Source: an uncultured Clostridia bacterium (GTDB lineage Bacteria; Bacillota; Clostridia; Lachnospirales; Cellulosilyticaceae). From it: 38,829 nt of DNA. Below the pieces are notes generated by a model that was not told where the DNA came from, ran no database searches, and saw only the letters and a program-made list of their open reading frames with translations. Each line of letters starts with the position of its first letter. Position 1 is the stretch's first letter. The position numbers were made by a program, and so were the translations under genes. The DNA lies in contig CALJNR010000088.1 in the NCBI GenBank assembly GCA_937981575.1, forward strand, positions 1 to 38,829, written 5' to 3'. Of this stretch, positions 16,275 to 25,108 are shown piece by piece.

Positions 16275-16632
16275 CGTTGGAAAGAACGAGCCTTATTATG
16301 CAATAAACAAATTTAACAACATATAGAGAATTATATTGATAGAATTGTAAAATGATACTATATATTTTAAACAATATTATAGTATTTAGAATAATTATTA
16401 TATATAATAGACAATAGAAGTATAAGTATATTATCGAAAAGAAACTAAAAAACTGTATATCTCCATAAAACCTGTAGTTAGAGTAAATTATGTAGGGAGG
16501 CTTAGCTTAGACTGAGGATATAATGTTGCTTTTGTTTATAATATACTTTTCGGGGGGGAAGTATTTATTAACACTTGTTAAAAGAAGCAGAATGCCTGTG
16601 AAAGATGAGTTTTTGTTTTGGGGAGGTTATTT
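16275..16632. other. AT-rich intergenic region before the AraC-type gene
   Basis: About 360 bases, very AT-rich (16316-16440 in particular). A TATAAT at 16403-16408 is the best -10 but lacks a -35. No gene was found. It holds the leader of the AraC-type gene and possibly leftover IS sequence. Confidence 0.4.
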
Positions 16633-17538
16633 ATGGGAAGAAATAGAGAGAAAAAGGTAATCAACAAGAATCACTTTGGAGAAGGCCCTTATCCTGCTCC
16701 GGTTGAAGAAATGCATCATATTATGGATATTTATGAAAGCAGGGGAATGTGTATGATTTCTCCTAAGAAAGCGATTGATTTTCTAGAGAAAGAGCAGCAT
16801 GCCCATACAAGCTACGAATTTATTATCCCACATCATACAATGCATTTTGCAGGAGTAGAATCTTCGATACATATTTTTGAGAAGGATAAGATATTTCCTA
16901 TTAATTCAGAGCAATTTCACGGACCAAAAGCGACAATGAACAATTGCTATTTTGATGTTATTTCTATTGAGAAAGATTATTTAAGTAATATTGCAGCTTC
17001 TATTTTAGGCAATAAAAATGTTGTATTTACAAACAAGTCAACTGCTATTCCTCAGTATCTTCCTGTTATATATAAAGAATTTATTAATGAATATGGCTAT
17101 CAACAATCAGGTTATCAGGTGATATTAGACTGTTTAGCTGCTCAGCTGGCAGTCATTCTATTAAGGAACTTACCGAGCAATATTGTTTTAGCTAGAAAAG
17201 AAAAAAACATGCGCCATAGCTATGGCATAAAAAGGGCAGTTGATTTTATTAGAGAAAACTATTATGCAGATTACTCATTAGAGATGTTAGCAAAAATTGC
17301 CGATATAAGTCCTTATCATTTTATTAGGCTTTTTAAGAAGCATACAGGGAAAACACCTTACGATTATATCATTCACATGAAGATTGAAAAGGCAAAGGAG
17401 CTGCTTAGAAGAAAAGATTTTACAATTACGCAAGTCTGTTTTCAGTGCGGATTTAACAACCATAGTCATTTTACAACATTGTTCAAAAAGCGAATCGGTG
17501 TAACGCCTTCTCAATATAAAGCCTTAGTCATTAATTAA
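16633..17538 (+). CDS. AraC-family transcriptional regulator
   Basis: About 301 residues. The N-terminal part (about 40-180) is a cupin-like ligand-binding domain with HTSYEFIIPHH and FAGVESSIHIFEKDKIFPIN. The C-terminal AraC domain (about 200-300) has two helix-turn-helix motifs: YSLEMLAKIADISPYHFIRL then FKKHTGKTPYDYI, and FTITQVCFQCGFNNHSHFTT then FKKRIGVTPSQYK. The ligand is unknown. ATG at 16633 is chosen because GGGGAGG at 16620-16626 gives good spacing and an in-frame TTG at 16618 would overlap it. It is followed by a terminator, then by a pair of 19-base direct repeats upstream of the large surface-protein gene, which may be its target. Confidence 0.88.
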   Translation: MGRNREKKVINKNHFGEGPYPAPVEEMHHIMDIYESRGMCMISPKKAIDFLEKEQHAHTSYEFIIPHHTMHFAGVESSIHIFEKDKIFPINSEQFHGPKATMNNCYFDVISIEKDYLSNIAASILGNKNVVFTNKSTAIPQYLPVIYKEFINEYGYQQSGYQVILDCLAAQLAVILLRNLPSNIVLARKEKNMRHSYGIKRAVDFIRENYYADYSLEMLAKIADISPYHFIRLFKKHTGKTPYDYIIHMKIEKAKELLRRKDFTITQVCFQCGFNNHSHFTTLFKKRIGVTPSQYKALVIN

Positions 17539-17590
17539 AATAAGCAAAAAACTGCAGAAAATGCTTCTACAGTTTTTTGCTTATTTTTTT
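17537..17590. terminator. Terminator after the AraC-type gene
   Basis: AAAATAAGCAAAAAACTG at 17537-17554 pairs with CAGTTTTTTGCTTATTTT at 17570-17587, with an extended inner stem, followed by more T. Confidence 0.85.
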
Positions 17591-17600
17591 ATTAGAAAAA

Positions 17601-17636
17601 GGCAATATGTGGAAAGTACGGCAATATGCTGAAAGA
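17601..17636 (+). promoter_or_regulatory. Direct repeats, possible AraC-type operator
   Basis: GGCAATATGTGGAAAG at 17601 and GGCAATATGCTGAAAG at 17620 are direct repeats with a 19-base period (14 of 16 identical). AraC-family proteins bind tandem direct half-sites. The pair lies upstream of a possible promoter (17680-17708) for the surface protein and just after the AraC-type gene. Confidence 0.45.
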
Positions 17637-17679
17637 CTTTTTTTAGCTGCCCCTATATGATTATATGTGATGAAATGTT

Positions 17680-17708
17680 TTGTCTAATTTTTTATTGCTG
17701 ATTATTTA
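17680..17708 (+). promoter_or_regulatory. Possible promoter of the large surface-protein gene
   Basis: TTGTCT at 17680-17685 and TATTTA at 17703-17708, spacer 17 bases, about 95 bases before the start. Both hexamers are imperfect, which would suit an activated promoter. Confidence 0.4.
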
Positions 17709-17803
17709 TATAGTTTTTATCAGCTGGTTGAAAGCTAAGAAAAGGCTGATTCTTATAAATAAGGTAATGATGAATTAGAAATTATCTCATGAGGGGGAGA
17801 ACA

Positions 17804-20323
17804 ATGGTTTTTAGAAAGAAGTCTATTTCACTTTTTCTTGCTGCAGCCATGGCGCTTAGTACGGCAAATTTTACCTATGCAGCAAGTTCAGGGCTGGAGG
17901 TTACGGTCAGCTCAGATGGGGCGCAGTTAGTAGAACATCTGCTTTGGGGAGGCATGCAGATTTCGAATGTTCAGTTTTCAGGAGCAAACGGGTCAGCAGG
18001 CTTTTTTACTGGAGGGGATGGAATCATCGGGTTTGATGAGGGGATTGTCCTTAGCAGTGGACAGATAGCAAATGTTATTGGCCCAAATAGTTCAGGCAGT
18101 ATTTCGACGGATAATGATAGACCAGGAGATGTTGACTTAGATGCCATAGTAGATGGGGATACAGAGGATGCAGTTGTCTTAGAATTTGATTTTGTACCAG
18201 AAGCAGATCTCATGACATTTGAATATGTATTCGCATCAGATGAATACAACGAATTTGTGGGTTCGCCGTTCAATGATGTATTTGCTTTCTTTGTAAATGG
18301 GAATACTGCAGCGCATAATGTTGCGATAATTCCTAATACGAGTACGCCAGTTTCGATTAATACAGTTAATAATGGAAATGGCAGTACACCGGCAAGCAAT
18401 CCATCGTTCTACAGAGACAATGAGAGTGGAAGTCTTAATACAGAGATGGATGGTCTGACTACGGTACTGCCTATCCGTGCATCTGTAAACCCTGGTGTTG
18501 TCAATCATATTAAGCTTGTCATTGCAGATAGGGGAGACTCTATATATGATTCAGCAGTATTTATCAAAGCCAAGAGTCTGACAGCAGTTGAGCCTAAGCC
18601 GGGGACGCTGCAGTTTAAACAAAAGAACTTTACTGTGGATGAAAATGTAGCTGGTGGCTATGCAACAATTGAAGTAATACGTACGGGGGGGAGCGATGGA
18701 GAGTTAGAAGGTTACTATGGGACCTATCAAGAAAGTACTCCAGATGCAGCTACTTCAGGAATAGATTATACAGAAATTAGTTCATTTGAGCCCATCATAT
18801 TTGCAGATGGAGAAACTTCTAAGACCTTTCAAGTTCAAATTATAGATGATAATCTTATGGAAGGAGATGAAATTCTTGCACTCGTTCTAAGAGCGGATAG
18901 GATTGGAGAACTACCTCCTTATGATTTAGCCCACTTGACTATTATCGATAATGAGAAACCTCCGCAAATCCAATTCAGTGCAGAATCTTATTCAGCAGCA
19001 GAATATGCAGAAGGATATGCCCCTAATGGAAATATTGCTAAAATAGGTGTGCGCCTTACAGGGAATATAGATGATTTGCTGGCAGAAGAAAATGTAGAGC
19101 TCATGTATACCGTTGATTATGCAACAGGAGATGGTACAGCCCTTGCAGATCTAGACTATAGAACGACATCGGGTATGATTACCTTTGATTATAGTGAGAT
19201 GGCAGAGGGGATCAGAGAAAAGACTTTTGATGTCATTATTTTAGATGATACCCTTTATGAAGGCACTGAAACTGTAACTTTGAGTTTAAGCAATGTTACG
19301 GGAGGAATTGAGCTAGGTACTCTAAGAAATGCAGTATTAAACATTATTGATAATGAAACGCCGCCAGTAAGCAGTGGCGGAGGTGGCGGAGGTGCCAGTG
19401 CCACAAATAAAGCAAAACCAGAGGAAGTGAAAGAAACAGCGCCTGCAATTGAAAACCTTCCAGCAAATACACTTGTTAATAGAATGCCAGGCTATATAAC
19501 ATTAGGTACACCAGTGATGATGAGTGAAGTAAAGAGTGAAATCATTTTACAGTATGAAGCAGATAAGCTAACAGGCAAAACACAATATAAGCCAAGAATT
19601 TATTATTGGCATGCCAAGGAGGCAAAATGGGTTGCACTAGCCACATACTCAGCTGACCAAGGAAAGGTAAAAGCAATCAATGAAGGGCCGTATACAGGAT
19701 GGTTTGCAGTATTCGGAGTTAAGCAACCAACATTTACAGATATCTCGGGACACTGGGCTGAGCAAGTATTTAATCGTATGAATGGGCTTCAAATGATAGA
19801 AGGGTATCCAATAAAAGGCCAAGACAGCTTATTAAGAGAGATAAAGCCTGAACAAAGTGTTACGCGAGCAGAGTTTACAATATTTGTATGCAGGATACTT
19901 AATATTAATCCGCATAATCCACGGTTAAAATATGCTGATGAGTCACAAGCGAATACTATTTTGACTGCAAAGTATAGCGATTCAGATAAAATCCCGGATT
20001 GGGCAAAACAATCTATTGCAACTGCTGCACAGGCAGACTTATTGCCTTTTACAGGAGAGAAGTTTGATGCTGATAAGCCAATCACTAGGGCAGAAGCGGC
20101 AGTGATGCTCAGCAGATCTCTTAGCAAACTTAAAGATTTTAAAACTGCGAATTTAGATAGTTTCAAAGATGCTGACCAAATATCAGCTGATATGAAAGCG
20201 GAGATTTTAGAAGGGGTTATTGAAGGCTATCCGGATGGAACGATTAGACCTAATAACAACCTAAAAAGAGCAGAAGCTTTAGCAATGATTCACAGGCTGT
20301 TCGTGAAGGGTATGGGATGGTAA
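17804..20323 (+). CDS. Cell-surface protein: choice-of-anchor L, two Calx-beta, three SLH
   Basis: About 839 residues. A signal peptide (1 to about 26, cut near TYA-AS) leads into a choice-of-anchor L domain (about 28-260) recognisable by VEHLLW, the GIVLSSGQI strand, LEFDFVPEADLMTFEYVFAS and DEYNEFVGSPFNDVFAFFVNG. Two Calx-beta domains follow (about 265-385 and 390-510), each ending in I-I-D-N-E, the Ca-binding strand end. A Gly-rich linker (SSGGGGGG) and a beta segment lead to three C-terminal SLH domains (about 655-839), for example FTDISGHWAEQVFNRMNGL and GYPDGTIRPNNNLKRAEALA. It is thus a secreted adhesin- or matrix-like protein bound to secondary wall polymer. ATG at 17804 follows GAGGGGGAG; ATG at 17789 overlaps that site. 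Probably regulated by the neighbouring AraC-type protein. Confidence 0.88.
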   Translation: MVFRKKSISLFLAAAMALSTANFTYAASSGLEVTVSSDGAQLVEHLLWGGMQISNVQFSGANGSAGFFTGGDGIIGFDEGIVLSSGQIANVIGPNSSGSISTDNDRPGDVDLDAIVDGDTEDAVVLEFDFVPEADLMTFEYVFASDEYNEFVGSPFNDVFAFFVNGNTAAHNVAIIPNTSTPVSINTVNNGNGSTPASNPSFYRDNESGSLNTEMDGLTTVLPIRASVNPGVVNHIKLVIADRGDSIYDSAVFIKAKSLTAVEPKPGTLQFKQKNFTVDENVAGGYATIEVIRTGGSDGELEGYYGTYQESTPDAATSGIDYTEISSFEPIIFADGETSKTFQVQIIDDNLMEGDEILALVLRADRIGELPPYDLAHLTIIDNEKPPQIQFSAESYSAAEYAEGYAPNGNIAKIGVRLTGNIDDLLAEENVELMYTVDYATGDGTALADLDYRTTSGMITFDYSEMAEGIREKTFDVIILDDTLYEGTETVTLSLSNVTGGIELGTLRNAVLNIIDNETPPVSSGGGGGGASATNKAKPEEVKETAPAIENLPANTLVNRMPGYITLGTPVMMSEVKSEIILQYEADKLTGKTQYKPRIYYWHAKEAKWVALATYSADQGKVKAINEGPYTGWFAVFGVKQPTFTDISGHWAEQVFNRMNGLQMIEGYPIKGQDSLLREIKPEQSVTRAEFTIFVCRILNINPHNPRLKYADESQANTILTAKYSDSDKIPDWAKQSIATAAQADLLPFTGEKFDADKPITRAEAAVMLSRSLSKLKDFKTANLDSFKDADQISADMKAEILEGVIEGYPDGTIRPNNNLKRAEALAMIHRLFVKGMGW

Positions 20324-20338
20324 ACTATTAACTAAAGT

Positions 20339-20374
20339 AGGATTCTCTTATTGACAGAGAGTCCTATTTTTTTT
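20339..20374 (+). terminator. Terminator after the SLH surface-protein gene
   Basis: AGGATTCTCT at 20339-20348 pairs with AGAGAGTCCT at 20356-20365 (one mismatch), followed by eight T at 20367-20374. Confidence 0.8.
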
Positions 20375-20447
20375 CGACCAAAGTTTTCAAACTGCATGTG
20401 AGAGAAACAACTTCTTATTTAAAAGGTTAATAAAAGACAAAGATTAA

Positions 20448-20615
20448 GGGACGGTTCTCCAATAATCATGTTTACCAAACAAAGGAACTTGGGGACGGTT
20501 CTCTAATATTCATGTTCATAAAAAGGGAAAAGAGGAAAAGAGGAAAAGAGGGGACGGTTCTTTAATATTTATGTTCATTAAAAGTGTAAATAAGCAAAAT
20601 TAGAGAACCGTCCCC
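20448..20615. repeat. Cluster of REP-like GGGGACGGTTCT units
   Basis: Three forward units begin at 20448 (GGGACGGTTCTCC), 20491 and 20550, each followed by an ATAAT/AATATT-CATGTT-like stretch. One inverted unit, ATTAGAGAACCGTCCCC, closes the cluster at 20599-20615 and pairs with the third unit. Between units 2 and 3 is a GAAAAGAG run (20526-20550). The family is the same as the palindrome at 16056. Confidence 0.85.
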
Positions 20616-20824
20616 TACCTTGATAGCTTGAAAATGTGAAGTCCTTGCAGTGAGGTGAGGCAAATATTTGGGGTTGTGTTAAATAATATAGAAAAAAAGG
20701 GCGAGTGAAACTTAGAAAAACACTAATCAAAAAAAAAAGATGAAAGTAAGGGGAGTTTACAGAAAAATGATATTCATTTATCATAAAGGGTAAAAGAGAT
20801 CGCTTAGTATAGAGGAGAACCGAG
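20616..20824. other. Intergenic leader before rlmH
   Basis: About 200 AT-rich bases between the REP-like cluster and rlmH, with no gene found. AGAGGAGAACC before the rlmH ATG is its ribosome site. Confidence 0.5.
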
Positions 20825-21304
20825 ATGAAGATAGATATTGTCTGCGTAGGAAGACTTAAGGAAAAATACTTTACAGCAGGAGCTGAAGAATATATTAAAA
20901 GGCTTTCTAAATACTGCAAATTGGATATAAAAGAGGTGCCGGATGAGAAGGCTCCGGAAAACTTAAGCCTAAAACAAGAAATAGAAATAAAAAATAAGGA
21001 AGGGGAGGCTATACTTAAGCAAGTTAAAGATAGCGCCTATGTCATGGCCCTGGCAATAGATGGTAAGATGTATAGTTCTGAAGAGCTGGCTTCAAGTATT
21101 GCAGATTTAGGGCTTAATGGCAGGAGTCACATTGTATTTATCATAGGGGGGTCCCTGGGCTTATCTGATGAAGTATTAAAAAGAGCAGATGCAAAGATCA
21201 GCTTCTCTAAAATGACCTTTCCCCATCAGCTGATGAGGGTGATTTTACTTGAGCAGATTTACAGGTGTTTTCGGATTAATAATAATGAACCTTACCATAA
21301 ATAA
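20825..21304 (+). CDS. rlmH: 23S rRNA (pseudouridine1915-N3)-methyltransferase RlmH
   Basis: The protein is 159 residues, the exact length in Staphylococcus. It methylates pseudouridine 1915 of helix 69 in 23S rRNA using SAM. Family features are all present: the N-terminal [16 protein letters not shown], the central [15 protein letters not shown], the SPOUT-type SAM-binding knot [13 protein letters not shown] with [20 protein letters not shown], and the C-terminal [19 protein letters not shown]. The ATG follows GAGGAGAACC. rlmH commonly closes the walRK region. Its 3' end is the integration site of SCC elements in staphylococci; a fragment matching codons 127-146 of this gene recurs at 36014-36073. 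Confidence 0.96.
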   Translation: MKIDIVCVGRLKEKYFTAGAEEYIKRLSKYCKLDIKEVPDEKAPENLSLKQEIEIKNKEGEAILKQVKDSAYVMALAIDGKMYSSEELASSIADLGLNGRSHIVFIIGGSLGLSDEVLKRADAKISFSKMTFPHQLMRVILLEQIYRCFRINNNEPYHK

Positions 21305-21616
21305 TGGAGGTTTGGCATTGTAGGTATTGATAATACTGAGGTCTAGAATGACTATTTGTGGTGTTGTGGTAAGATACCGTATCTCTGGAAGTGGTGCCTC
21401 TAGCATTACAGAGATATTATCTATTCTTCAATCCTTGAGGGCTCTCTTTGATATTTGGATATGATCTTGGATCCATGCTCTCCTTTACCATTTCTAGGAA
21501 TAGTGGGTATAAGAAATCTCCTCCTTGACTTATTATCATAATTCTTGCCAAGAAGGAGATTGACTTTCCGAAGTATATAAAAATAGTTACAGTGTCGAGG
21601 CTTACATTATATTGGT
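21305..21616. other. Intergenic region after rlmH, possible remnants
   Basis: About 310 bases with no convincing gene. The minus strand has overlapping open frames (one reads RRRFLIPTIPRNGKGEHG and SKIISKYQREPSRIEE, ending near 21426) without a start or ribosome site that I can assign to no family. Position right after the rlmH 3' end makes this a candidate junction region. Confidence 0.4.
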
Positions 21617-23389
21617 TTATTTTATTACTTTCTTGCCTGTTATATCTATATAAATCCATTTCCCATCTTTCATAACGGCAGAGATGCCAGTATCATCGAA
21701 GCCTCCAACTGCATCATATTCAATAGGAGTAATTTTCTTGCCATTTCGATCTATTATTCCATACTTTCCATTCAACTTTACTGTTATCACATCAGCATTT
21801 AAATAAGTCTCCACATCGTCATATAGGATTGGAATAATTTCTTTCCCATTTGGATGGATTGCTCCATATTTTCCATTAATCGTAACGACTATATAATTAC
21901 CGAAGCGATAATGAATATTGTTATATTTGATAGGTGCAATTATTTTCTTATTCTGATCAATTACTCCATATTTCCCATTTGACTTAACAATTATAAAATC
22001 ATTATCACAATGAGATATATCCTCATATATGAATGGAATTTTTTCTTTTTTGCCTATATCCAGTGCGCCGTATTTTCCATTTAACTTAGCTAAGATAAAA
22101 TTTTCATTATGATATACCATATCATCATATTTAAGTGGAATAACTACATCCCCATTGTTATCAAGGACTCCATATTTTCCATTTAACTTGACTGTTATAA
22201 AACCATTATGCTGATACCTCATATATTCATATTTTAGTGGAATAATTTCTTTCCCACTTCGATCTATTATTCCGTGCTTTCCATTCGATTCTACCTGTAT
22301 GACATTTCGTGCACCGAGCACATTATTGTATATGAAAGGGGTAATTTGTTTTCCGGTTTGATCCATTAGTCCATACTTTTCACCTAATTTTAATGCTATC
22401 ATGCCTGCAGAATCGTAATACTCTATATGATCATATAGGGTCGGAATAATTTCTTTGCCATTGAGATAGATTGCACCATATTTATCATCTGCCTGAACAG
22501 ATATTAGCTTATCCGAATAATTTTCAATACAATCGTATTTGAATGGAATAATTATTTTCCCATTTTTATCGATTGTTCCATATTTCCCGTTTAACTCAGC
22601 TATGAAGAAGGTATAATTATCATAAGAACGATACGACATAGCACCATATAGAGTGGGTATTATTTCTTTCCCATTGATATCAATTGTTCCGTATTTCCCA
22701 TTTAGCTTAACCATAAAACTATCTATATAATGTTCTATTTCATCATACCTTATTGGTATTATTTCGTTTTCACTAATATCTATTAAACCATGCTTACCCT
22801 GGGTTGTCACTTTGATTATTTGCTTCGGGTATATGATTATATGATCATATTTAAACGGTAACACTATTTTACCACTTATATCAATAATACCGAATTTCTC
22901 ATTATTCTTTACCCTAGCCAAGCCTTCGCAAAAGCTATGTGCTTCATTATATTGAAATGGAATAGTTATCTTTCCCGATTTATCAATAAAGCCATACTTA
23001 CCATTTTTCTTTACCAGAGCCAAACCTTCGCTAAAGCTATATGCATCATCATATTGGAGTGAGATAGTTATCTTTCCCGATTTATCAATAAAGCCATACT
23101 TGCCATTTTTCTTTACCAGAGCCAAGCCTTCGCTAAATCTACGTGCTTCATCATATTTTAGGGCAATGATTATTTTTCCCTTTTCATCGATAAAGCCATA
23201 CTTTCCACCTAACTTAACACATACTAATCCTTCAGAAGAGCTGTCAATGAAGTCATACATATGCTCAAAGTTACTATAATCATGGGCATACACTTGTGTT
23301 AGCCCGCTAAATAATGTCCCAAATGTAATAACAAGACATACGATTGCTCGAAAAGAAACAGAAATACTAATTCCTTTTATTTTACTCAT
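21617..23389 (-). CDS. Secreted WG-repeat (KWG) protein
   Basis: The protein is 590 residues with a signal peptide (1 to about 35, ending VYA). The rest is about 16 WG-type repeats with a period near 34 residues: EGLALVKKNGKYGFIDKSGK followed by I-x-I-P-x-x-Y-D-x-x, the last one KWIYIDITGK. The usual Trp of KWG is Tyr or His in all but the last unit. The first four units are almost identical, also at DNA level (about 22900-23220). WG repeats are thought to form a beta-propeller-like or solenoid fold; no enzyme activity is known. GGAGG lies eight bases before the ATG on the minus strand. It is monocistronic and opposite in direction to its neighbours, just after rlmH. Likely an accessory extracellular protein. 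Confidence 0.85.
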   Translation of the reverse strand: MSKIKGISISVSFRAIVCLVITFGTLFSGLTQVYAHDYSNFEHMYDFIDSSSEGLVCVKLGGKYGFIDEKGKIIIALKYDEARRFSEGLALVKKNGKYGFIDKSGKITISLQYDDAYSFSEGLALVKKNGKYGFIDKSGKITIPFQYNEAHSFCEGLARVKNNEKFGIIDISGKIVLPFKYDHIIIYPKQIIKVTTQGKHGLIDISENEIIPIRYDEIEHYIDSFMVKLNGKYGTIDINGKEIIPTLYGAMSYRSYDNYTFFIAELNGKYGTIDKNGKIIIPFKYDCIENYSDKLISVQADDKYGAIYLNGKEIIPTLYDHIEYYDSAGMIALKLGEKYGLMDQTGKQITPFIYNNVLGARNVIQVESNGKHGIIDRSGKEIIPLKYEYMRYQHNGFITVKLNGKYGVLDNNGDVVIPLKYDDMVYHNENFILAKLNGKYGALDIGKKEKIPFIYEDISHCDNDFIIVKSNGKYGVIDQNKKIIAPIKYNNIHYRFGNYIVVTINGKYGAIHPNGKEIIPILYDDVETYLNADVITVKLNGKYGIIDRNGKKITPIEYDAVGGFDDTGISAVMKDGKWIYIDITGKKVIK

Positions 23390-24033
23390 TCATCATTCCT
23401 CCACAAATTAGTTTTCTATAATGATTCATATATTTATTACTTCATCTCTTTCCTGTCTATACTGTCTATATACCCTACCTATTTTACCCCTTCATAATGG
23501 TAGCAATGCCATCAATACACTTTCATATGCTATTCTAAAGTAATTTTTAAGTATAGTTATCCGTAACAACCCTGTATTGAATCCCCATGAAGAATTCGTT
23601 CTAGATACTCTTAGAAAAGTAATATGCAGACTATTCTAACTATTGATATTTTTATGACAATATTATTCTAAAATTACCATATTATATGTTTGCTGTCAAT
23701 ATAGTGCCGCGTAAGACAAAGTCTATGAAGAAAGCCTATAAAATCAACTTTATATGATAAAGTATGATAATGCTATTACTTCTTAAGAAGTTTAGGTTAT
23801 TTATAGATTTGCGAAGAGTTACACCACGGCCGCATAAAAACTTCACGAGTTGGATAAGATCCCAACATTCTTTAAAGTCTCACTTAATAGAGGAACATTC
23901 CTTAAGGGATCTATTGGACACTTCTGTCGATATGCACTTGATCAACAATTTAGAAAATTTATGGCTCAAATAGTATATTTTAGTGTATAATTTATGCTAT
24001 AAAATGAATTTCCTAAAGAAAAGGGGTCGTATA
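23390..24033. other. Long intergenic region, no clear gene
   Basis: About 640 AT-rich bases between the divergent WG-repeat and methyltransferase genes. A 69-codon frame at 23764-23973 lacks a ribosome site and matches no family I know. A TATAAT at 23986-23991 is a possible -10 for the methyltransferase, without a -35. Nothing else was seen. Confidence 0.5.
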
Positions 24034-24879
24034 ATGTCTCAATTTGAAATAGAGATAAAAAAGGGTGAGCGATTTGAATTTGGTGCTAATTGGAGGAGTT
24101 TTTTAACTAACTTAAATGATGAAAGAATCCTTGAAGCTGAAAAGTCATTAAAAAAAATGCTTCAAACTAATGATCTACATAAAAAAAAGTTTATAGATAT
24201 TGGATCGGGAAGTGGTTTGTTCAGCTTAGCCGCTAGGCGGTTAGGAGCAGAAGTTTATTCTTTTGATTTTGACCCAAACTCTGTAGCTTGCACAATGGAA
24301 TTAAAACAAAGATATTTTGGGGAGGATAATGGTTGGACAATTACTCAAGGAGATATATTAGATACTAACTTTTTGAAATCACTTGGAACATTTGATGTGG
24401 TTTATTCGTGGGGAGTTTTACACCATACTGGACAAATGTGGCAGGCGTTAGAAAATGCTGCTTCTTTAGTTAATGATAATGGGAAGCTATTTATTGCTAT
24501 TTACAATGATCAAGGAGGAGCCAGCAAACGCTGGAAGATGATAAAAAAACTATATTGTGTTTCTCCTGCTCTATTTAAGTATCTTATTGTATTTAGTGTG
24601 GGAGCCTTCTTTGAATTGCGAAGCAGCTTAATTAGTTTAGTTCGCTTCAAGAATCCTTTGCCTTTTAAAAGATGGAAAGAGAGACGGAAAGATAGGGGAA
24701 TGTCAATTTGGCATGATCTTGTTGATTGGGTAGGGGGATATCCATTTGAAGTTGCAAGACCTGAAGAAATATTTGATTTTTATTATAATAAAGGATTTGT
24801 TTTAAATCAATTAACTACATGTGCTGGAGGATATGGTTGTAATCAGTTTGTATTTCAAAAGAAACAGGATTCATGTTAA
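24034..24879 (+). CDS. Class I SAM-dependent methyltransferase
   Basis: About 281 residues, cytoplasmic. Motif I is FIDIGSGSGLFSLAARRLGA at about 53-72, the acidic residue after strand 2 is SFDFDPNSV, and the motif around strand 4 is FDVVYSWGVLHHTGQMW; then NDNGKLFIAIYND. The C-terminal extension, WHDLVDWVGGYPFEVARPEE and GGYGCNQFVF, is conserved in a subgroup of methyltransferases met in surface-polysaccharide and natural-product loci. The substrate cannot be told. ATG at 24034 follows AAGGGG with seven bases; in-frame upstream starts at 23983 and 24004 have no ribosome site. A strong terminator follows, so it stands alone before the BlaI-headed cluster. Confidence 0.85.
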   Translation: MSQFEIEIKKGERFEFGANWRSFLTNLNDERILEAEKSLKKMLQTNDLHKKKFIDIGSGSGLFSLAARRLGAEVYSFDFDPNSVACTMELKQRYFGEDNGWTITQGDILDTNFLKSLGTFDVVYSWGVLHHTGQMWQALENAASLVNDNGKLFIAIYNDQGGASKRWKMIKKLYCVSPALFKYLIVFSVGAFFELRSSLISLVRFKNPLPFKRWKERRKDRGMSIWHDLVDWVGGYPFEVARPEEIFDFYYNKGFVLNQLTTCAGGYGCNQFVFQKKQDSC

Positions 24880-24908
24880 TAAATGGTTATAAGCTAAAAG
24901 CATATAAG

Positions 24909-24946
24909 GAGCCCTCTCTGATAATCTGTCAGAGAGGGCTCTTTCT
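24909..24946. terminator. Strong terminator after the methyltransferase
   Basis: GAGCCCTCTCTGA at 24909-24921 pairs perfectly with 24929-24941 around a seven-base loop, then TTTCTC. Confidence 0.88.
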
Positions 24947-25000
24947 CATGGGGACACACTCAAATAATATAGGGCATAAGCGTTTGGAGGTGAATATTCC

Positions 25001-25048
25001 ATGCAGCAGGAGTTAAGGGATATATTATATATTTTAGCTGATAGGTGA
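25001..25048 (+). other. Very short ORF (15 codons) with strong ribosome site
   Basis: ATG at 25001 follows GGAGGTG at 24986-24992; the frame reads MQQELRDILYILADR and stops. It resembles the beginning of the small coiled-coil proteins of the 4529 type and is most likely a truncated gene, though a leader peptide ahead of the BlaI promoter is possible. Confidence 0.3.
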
Positions 25049-25108
25049 TATAGCTTCAGGATCTTACTTTGTGTTATAGTGCAAAAATAAAAAAGATTTG
25101 ATTAACTG

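Noticed and set aside
17971..18399. 142-codon minus-strand frame inside the surface-protein gene
   Set aside because: Antisense shadow without a ribosome site.
16056..20615. Regularly repeated GGGGACGGTTCT units as a CRISPR array
   Set aside because: Spacing is irregular, units occur in both orientations and no cas genes are present.
21417..21659. 80-codon minus-strand frame after the WG-repeat gene
   Set aside because: It starts inside the WG-repeat gene, has no ribosome site and resembles no family; kept only as a possible remnant.
23764..23973. 69-codon plus-strand frame before the methyltransferase
   Set aside because: No ribosome site or family resemblance; probably chance or an old remnant.
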